A DNA stretch of 64,000 nt from Polytrichum commune. Its lineage: Eukaryota; Streptophyta; Polytrichopsida; Polytrichales; Polytrichaceae. Shown here in pieces: positions 57,407 to 64,000 of this stretch. The stretch covers positions 54,088,758 to 54,152,757 of the forward strand of contig OX485805.1 of assembly GCA_950295325.1 (NCBI GenBank), read 5' to 3'. Under the pieces are notes generated by a model. That model saw nothing but the letters and a program-made list of their open reading frames with translations. It was not told the origin of the DNA and made no database searches. The position numbers were made by a program, and so were the translations under genes. Numbering within the stretch: position 1 is the first letter of the stretch; the number at the start of each line of letters is the position of its first letter.

Positions 57407-59500
57407 GCGTTCACTTGTAATGTATGTATTGTTTTCATGATTCTTGTCATTCTTTTAAGACACTTTAAATATTGAATTTGATCAACATCACATTTATGCA
57501 ATGCATTATTGTGAAGCACTTCGACCCATTCTACCTTCTTAAAGTAATTACCATTTCATTTTAAAACTCTTGATTTCACATGCATTGTTGAACTAGCTTC
57601 TATGATCTATATGCATCCCATAATAGGTGTTGTGAATCTATGTCCACCAAGTGGAGAACTACTTGCTTAAACCAAGAACCTCATTAACATGTTCAAATTC
57701 TAACAAAATCCACCCAAGAGCACAATGTTTTATTTTAACTACACTTCTAAACTCATCAAATTCAATTGTAAAGATTTTTTTATTATCTCAATATTGTGCA
57801 GAGCTTGGGGGTTACCGTTTATCTTGAAATTTTCCAAATCATAGTAGTCAACATTGTATTATTCAAACTATATATAGTTCATTGAAGAAAGTAAATATTT
57901 CCTCTTACTTGAAGGTTCAAACTCTTCAACTGAAATTGTGGGAGCCAATATGATTATTATTTGACATTGAAAGTGGCAACTTGTTGCAACAACTAACATA
58001 CTTTGGCAGGCATTCAGCCTTTAAACTCTTCACTCCTTAAAAGTTTTTGCCATCAAATCTAGTAGTTTCTTGATGTTTAGGGGTTTTGAGCCCACTTTCA
58101 TTCACAATATAGATGTTAAGACATACATGTCTTGAAATGTTACTTACTGTTGTGTGAACACTTTTGATTGATAAGAGTTATCATACTTTGAACATTCATA
58201 CAACTAACAATCTCCTAATGAACCCAAAGCAATCCAAATCATCTGAGATGAGTTCTCCATCCAAAGGTCATTTCCAAGAACAAGAAGAGGCGCCTTTGTT
58301 GTTCCCACTGACGTGAATTATGGTGTCACTACATTTCCAAGTTGGTCATACTCTATATGTATCCAATACCAAATACCCAATGTGACCAAATCCCAAGTGG
58401 TGGCAACTTTGTTTCATCCACAAGTGTCAATACCATCCTGAACTTCTTGGAGTCAACCCCGTCCGTTAGAAGGGAAGGGCCACGATTATGCGACCCTACC
58501 TTCATGGACGAGGCTCAGGTACCTCCCGTGATTGCTCGAATATATATCAAGTGACTTCGAGAGCTACACAACTTATCCAAATTGATTGGCTTTGCTTCAT
58601 TTAAGTTGATGGCTTTGCAACATATTTACTTCTTCAAATGTTAAATAACCACTTGATTTCCTCGTTCACACAATTCATACATAAATGTGGATGTGATATG
58701 GGATTGAACTAAGAAGGTACACTTTATAGTACCATGGCGTGGGCCACATCATAGAGGGACTTGTAATGACATACATAATGGACGGACCCTACCATCGTTG
58801 CCGCCTTTTTACTCCACCCCTTGAAGCGAATCGAGTCAAACCTTCACATGGACTCCACCTATCAAATCCCCGTATATGAAAAAGCACGGATATCTTCATC
58901 ATCATACTACCCCGGCTTGGCCCTTCAATACTACATGGGAACCTAACTTATGTAGTCGGAATTTGGAACCGCATGGAAGGTAAAGGCACCCATTTGGTAG
59001 GTCCCATTGGTTGGTCTCGGAAAAGTCTAGCAAATGGACAACCATGGACAAAATGGGGAGGCAAGAAAACAATTGGAATGGGGCGCTATGATTTGATACT
59101 CCGAGTATCTATCCTTCAAAAGGGCATCACTTGCTCGAGAAGGAAGGAGAACTCCATAGACAATCCAAGCAAGTTTATCAAGTTAGTCCATTGGGTAAAG
59201 GCCGGGGTTCGTGGACAAATCCGGCTTCGTGTTGCTTTCTCAAGGCTTTGTGGGCACTCCGGTTGTTTTTTCTTCCAACTTATCTCCCTTTTCGGTGCAT
59301 TCATTGGCGTAGCCAACGGTATTCGTAAAAATGATAATAGAATCTAGCACTTGTCCCTTGTCAAGATGCCCAAACCCGAACCGATTTATGGTCATCCAAT
59401 GCATGCTTTTCTATGTGGGTTTGTTTTGTGGAAGAGACCATCTTTGAGTCGTGGTTTTTTGGGGTTGCCCAACTCCCATCTCCTCTTGTCTCACTCCACC

Positions 59501-59705
59501 GTTTTGTAGCATTTAGTGTCATTTACAATTTGGAGTTACGAGGTGCTCATGTTGTCGGTGTTTATCAAGTAAAGGTGTTGATCTTTTTATATTGTATGAA
59601 CAATCAATTTGACCTTTTTTGGAGTAAAATTTGGAATCTATGATAAATAGTCATAGCATTGCATGATTCCAAATAGTAAGTGACACTAAATACCATGAAC
59701 GGTGT
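59501..59705. mobile_element. CACTA-tipped MITE, family N copy 2
   Basis: ATTTAGTGTCATTTACAATT at the left and TCCAAATAGTAAGTGACACTA at the right match 2786-3001 in the same orientation. The outermost bases are decayed. Confidence 0.5.
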
Positions 59706-62124
59706 AGTAAAGGGTCATTCAATAGACATGATGTAAAGTCATGCTTTTGTGTACTGGTCAAATCAACAAAACCCACTAGGTGACAAAAATTTTAACCCCC
59801 GTGTACTTGAGAGTGTGCTTGATTTTTAATCAAAGAACAAGAATTGACGATCGACACAATTTTGTGGAGAAGTCGATCGCCTTTCTCTTCTAGATCCATA
59901 AAGAGAATTTTTTTGAGTAAAAAACAGTGCTTTGCAAAAAAAAAATGTTGGCATGGACCTGAGATTGTTCTATCTTACAATTAAATTTTTCTTCATGGTG
60001 ACGTATTCTTATTATTCAAACATCGCCCAAATTTGATATTTTGTGGATTTGGTTTCTCCAAATTTGAAGACCAAAAGATCAACATACCCTATCTACTCAT
60101 GCAACGTTAAAAACGGATAAATGGGCAAACGGTTGCATTTGAATGTGTATGTTTGACAACTAGCCAAAACCACTCTTTCATTTGTTGGACTCCTCACTCC
60201 ACATGGAAAGTGCTTAACCACAAATTTAACGAAAATCCATCCAAAACCTTCTCAACATCATCAAAGTTGAAGTTCCTTTGTCAAGGCACTCAACACATGA
60301 ATTCATCATATTTGTGGTTGCAGTACATGACCACTTCAACCAAAACTACGAGCTTTTTGGGTTGACGCACAAGGTGTGGTTGTGGTTGAAAAGTAGATTC
60401 GACCTCAATCTACTTGCATGGATTATTGGTGAAATTGGTGGACTTGAAATAAACAATTTATGGATTGTAGTGTTGATTATGTCATGTGGTAAGGGCCTCA
60501 CACAATCCCTCTCTCCTGTACTTTGTCCTTAGATAGATATTAACGCCCCTTCGAATGTAGGGTATTACCCCCTTTTAAGGGTGGGCTGTACTATAGGCCA
60601 TTGTATTTTGATAGCATGGGTTGGTGTTGGCATGTACGTGGGTTTTGAATTATGCGGTGTGGTGGGAGGGATGTCACCTTAGAGTTGTGTTGGCCAATTG
60701 GAGAGTGCCATGACTTGAAGTTACTAAAGACATGCGTTTTGAAAACCGAGAAACCCCTCAAAGGTTAATGACGCATGTAATGCGTATCTCCTTCTCTAAT
60801 TGAGATTATAAGAGGTTTAGTTGTCACCTTCGCAACTATGAGGTTTTCACATTGCTACCTTCACATTGTGTTTAGGTAGATGCTTGGATGCATTTTTTTG
60901 GGACTCTAAATGTCTTTTGTTTAGGATGAAGGCGGATAGTGACTGCATGGCGGTAGTGTGGAGTTGGTTTGTAGTGGGTCCAATAATAATAATAATGATG
61001 ATACTCTATAAAATACAGCTTGGTAGTTTTATAGTCTCAATGTAAACTCAAGAGACCATACCGCCCGGAAAGGAGGGAGGGGGAGGGAAGATTCTTCTTT
61101 ATTTTAACCCGACAACATGAATAGCAAAACCATTCATCTAGACATATGTAATTGTGAGGCTTAATGTGTCAACGTCTCCATCATCTCTACCTCAAATACA
61201 TTATCAATAATTCTCCTCCTAGAAGTGAAAAATCAAAATAAAATAACTCACTTTGGCCATGTAGGAATGCAAGTGAGAATCACATTCATGGAGAATGCTA
61301 TGGGCTTTGGTTTAAGTGGGAACCCGACTCGTACCACAACCCATTTCATGACCATTCCCTATTTTAATAGAACCTCGTTTTATTTTCAAGAAATGTGTAG
61401 AAAATACGCTTTTAGAACTTATGAAGCTTAGAATGAAGTTCAATTGCCGTCACGCTCAAGGGTGAAATTGATTGATTTTGACCAACAAGAAACCATGTTT
61501 TGGCATGTACTTGGAACTTAGGGACTAGTGCCCACCCTACTACTTTTTTTTGTTTTATTGCACATAACTCAAGTCCTTCAAAAACCATTGTGGTTCTATG
61601 GTGGGCACTTTCAACTCCATAGACATTTATGATTGTTGTATCATCTCGTGAATTGTCTCATCCAAGTCACAATCGTGAATCCCAAAGATTTTGATTGTGA
61701 AGTTTCAAAATCCAAATTCCAAATACAAAGGTTATAATAGTCTAAAGCAAAGACTCTCTTACTTTTTAAATGATCAAATAGGTCCTCGCAATTATGTTGA
61801 TTGTTGAACAATGTATTGTGTCTATATTTAGTTAATGTTTCAATTCCATCATATGACACGGCATTTTGGTTTGCTTCTCTAACTAGAAGCCCGGACACTC
61901 AATCACAAGAAGTCTATAAAAAAATAGTGACAATATACCAGTAATCTAGTTAAGAGGATGATTGTGTCCAATTCAATAGTGTATGCTAAAATTCTACCAA
62001 CTAGTCTCTAACAATTGAAATGCACATAAGATGTGGCATAATATCCACAAGAGTATAAAAATCTCCAATGCAGATGTTGGTTCATGACACTTAACACGGG
62101 GATGCATTAAAAAACATGCCCTTC
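59706..62124. other. Gene-poor intergenic sequence
   Basis: It contains a short (AAT)n run near 60983. Several ORFs of 60-85 codons show no motif. Confidence 0.5.
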
Positions 62125-62128
62125 TTAA

Positions 62129-62290
62129 GGGGTTGTTTATACCATGGACCATGAAGTCGTTCCAAGGCCATGTAAAATTTGTGATTGGTTGTTGAAGTCA
62201 TATCGGGACCACTTTGGATTACACCGAGGAGAAAATGTCAGAGTGATCATGGAGTTTGAGGTTCCCAAAAGACATATTTTAAGGCCTACA
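62129..62290. mobile_element. PIF/Harbinger-like fragment (left part)
   Basis: After TTAA at 62125-62128 it reads GGGGTTGTTTATACCATGGA, CCATGAAGT and GATTGGTTGTTGAAG, in the same order as the element starting at 63874. No right-hand inverted end was found. The end given is approximate. Confidence 0.42.
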
Positions 62291-63160
62291 TTATCCACTG
62301 ACATGGTCTAACGGGATTTTCTGTGGGAGAGGCAAAAGAGGTGCTCTAGTAGAAAAAGGCAAGGGCCCTTGGCAGAGAAATGTTGTTATAATAAAAAATT
62401 AAAATAGAATCACCAAAATATACAATGATTCTCAATGTTTTCACACTCCCCACGGTAGGTGTAACCATGACTTTACAACACCTCGATGATGAATTTCATT
62501 TCACAACACCTACAACCTACCTACTACTTACAAATCCACCAAATCTTTTACTAACAAAGAATTTGAGCTCCATATTCACCGACATATAAGGTATGTGAGT
62601 GTTATTAAGTTCTCTTTTCATGTTCTCCAACTTCTACCAATTAGGTCTACACAACATAACTCAAGTTGCATTAGCAAATCTATACTAAAACACATGCCAA
62701 AACCGGATTGAAAAACGGACGACTCTTGATTTAGTTATGGTCAACGAAGTTACATGTTTCTTGATTTCTGAACTCAATACACATGTCCTCCCAATTGTGT
62801 TCATTATTGAGTGTAGAGTAGTTATTAATATTTGAAGACAAAGTCCAATCTCTTTTCAACATGTGTCTTTATGATGGTTGCGCTCTTTGATCCTCACCGA
62901 ACTACATACCAATCAAATCTAGGAGTCCAGTTAAGAACACAAGCCCACGTAAGACCCATCTACCTTAGCTATAGGTAGAAAACCAAAATATGCAATGATT
63001 CTCTACATTTTCATACTCCCTAGGGCACGTGTAATGAAAACATTACCCCTCAAAAATGGACTTTGATTCACAACACCCACGATTCTACCTACTACAAACA
63101 AATCCACCAAATCTTGAGTTGACAAAAGTATCCGAGCTTCAAATTCACCAACATGACAAA

Positions 63161-63545
63161 TAGAGTAGAGGCGCCTATTCTTGATCAGGATCCCATTGGC
63201 AATCTATAGGATACCATAATTTCGATCAGGCCGGGACTGAATTCCAATCACACCAAAACCAACAGTGTCATGACACATGACATGGGTTTTCGTGCTAAAG
63301 TGAGGAGGAATGAGTCATAATTACAACGAACGGTTATGACATACTCTAGACATTGGTAATATGTTTAGGCCAACTTTTGGCTTGCAAAACTCACAGTAAT
63401 TTCAATCTAAGGAATAAAATTACCGAAAAATTTACAGTCCTCCCGATTTGTATATTCTTACTCGGGAAAAATCTGCTCCGCTTTACACTTCTCTAAATCT
63501 AGCGCAAAATTTCTTAAGTGATTGGTTATGGGTGCCTTTACTCTA
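63161..63545. mobile_element. TIR element with GAGGCGCC ends, copy 2, uninterrupted
   Basis: TAGAGTAGAGGCGCCTAT at the left is an imperfect inverted repeat of ATGGGTGCCTTTACTCTA at the right. It matches 51072-51825 except for the nested MITE, so it acts as a near-empty reference site. No ORF. Confidence 0.7.
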
Positions 63546-63873
63546 GCTCTAGGCAGGGAACCCGTGCTAGCAATGTTACATGTTATGTATAAAAGTGAAG
63601 GCACAATTTCCTAAACCACTCTAGGAAGTTGGCAAAGTTGGTGGGAGCCAATGGGAGCAGGCCGCATGGCGGAGGAGGGGACAGCTCTAACAACCTCATG
63701 TGATGTGTCCTAAATTAAAGCTGCCTGCAGCTTTTCCTCTCATGGCGTGGGCTCCAGAGTGGCTAGTACGTAAGTCAATAATAGGTTCCTGCTGTCGAGG
63801 CACAATTAAATCGACTTCAAATCGGGTACATGCATGAGAAAAGGAAAAAAAGAAGAGAAAGAGAAAACACTAA

Positions 63874-64000
63874 GGGGCGGTTTACACTATGGACCATGAA
63901 GTTGGACCATGGCTCTACAAGTAGCTGATTGGCTGTTGAAGTTCTCCCGGGACAACTTCGGTTTACACTAAGGAAAAAATGGCAGAGGGACCATGGAAGT
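63874..64000. mobile_element. PIF/Harbinger-like element, cut by the window end
   Basis: It starts after TAA (63871-63873) with GGGGCGGTTTACACTATGGA and continues with CCATGAAGTTGGACCATGG, matching the fragment at 62129. Only the left part is in the window, so its length and right end are unknown. Confidence 0.45.

Larger units (their letters stand above)
54546..59500. other. Gene-poor intergenic sequence
   Basis: Aside from the repeat at 56036-56285 and the CAT/CAA microsatellite, nothing is recognised. The 124-codon ORF at 58973-59347 has no known motif. Confidence 0.45.

Noticed and set aside
58973-59347. 124-codon plus ORF
   Set aside because: No family resemblance or motif; kept only as an intergenic note.

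Overview
The window looks like nuclear DNA of a land plant with a repeat-rich, moderately AT-rich genome. It holds three intron-bearing or plant-type genes: a GH95 alpha-L-fucosidase, a C3HC4 RING protein and a CAT-type cationic amino acid transporter. Canonical GT/AG introns of about 0.1-1.4 kb interrupt two of them. They sit among LINE remnants and many kinds of terminal-inverted-repeat (TIR) elements. No bacterial operon, organellar gene, tRNA, rRNA or CRISPR array is visible. The LINE style and gene structures fit a seedless vascular plant (fern or lycophyte), but that placement is inference.

Layout. Positions 1-20.4 kb are gene-poor and repetitive. They hold a PIF/Harbinger-like MITE (318-654), several elements whose tips read CACTAAAT...ATTTAGTG, and a 5'-truncated LINE with a 14-bp target-site duplication (8477-9933). 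A 171-bp tandem duplication (10425-10766), two SINE-like copies, a hAT-like MITE (14159-14576) and a decayed reverse LINE end (about 16.87-17.7 kb) follow. Positions 20.4-39.1 kb form a gene island with all three genes on the minus strand. The fucosidase has 12 exons (20458-27080), the RING gene lies at about 32.4-33.1 kb, and the transporter has 6 exons (35719-39041). Positions 39.1-64 kb are again repeats: more CACTA-tipped elements, the second hAT-like MITE copy (43598-44012), hairpins, a minisatellite, and PIF/Harbinger-like MITEs. One of those MITEs is nested inside another TIR element whose uninterrupted copy lies at 63161-63545.

The genes do unrelated jobs: removing fucose from glycans, ubiquitin ligation and amino acid transport. 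Shared strand and closeness give no reason to infer joint function. The fucosidase and transporter can be spliced on paper into uninterrupted reading frames of 891 and 652 residues. The RING gene appears to carry a small frameshift near its 3' end. The most informative non-gene content is the set of short nonautonomous TIR families, several with intact target-site duplications and one with a natural near-empty site.
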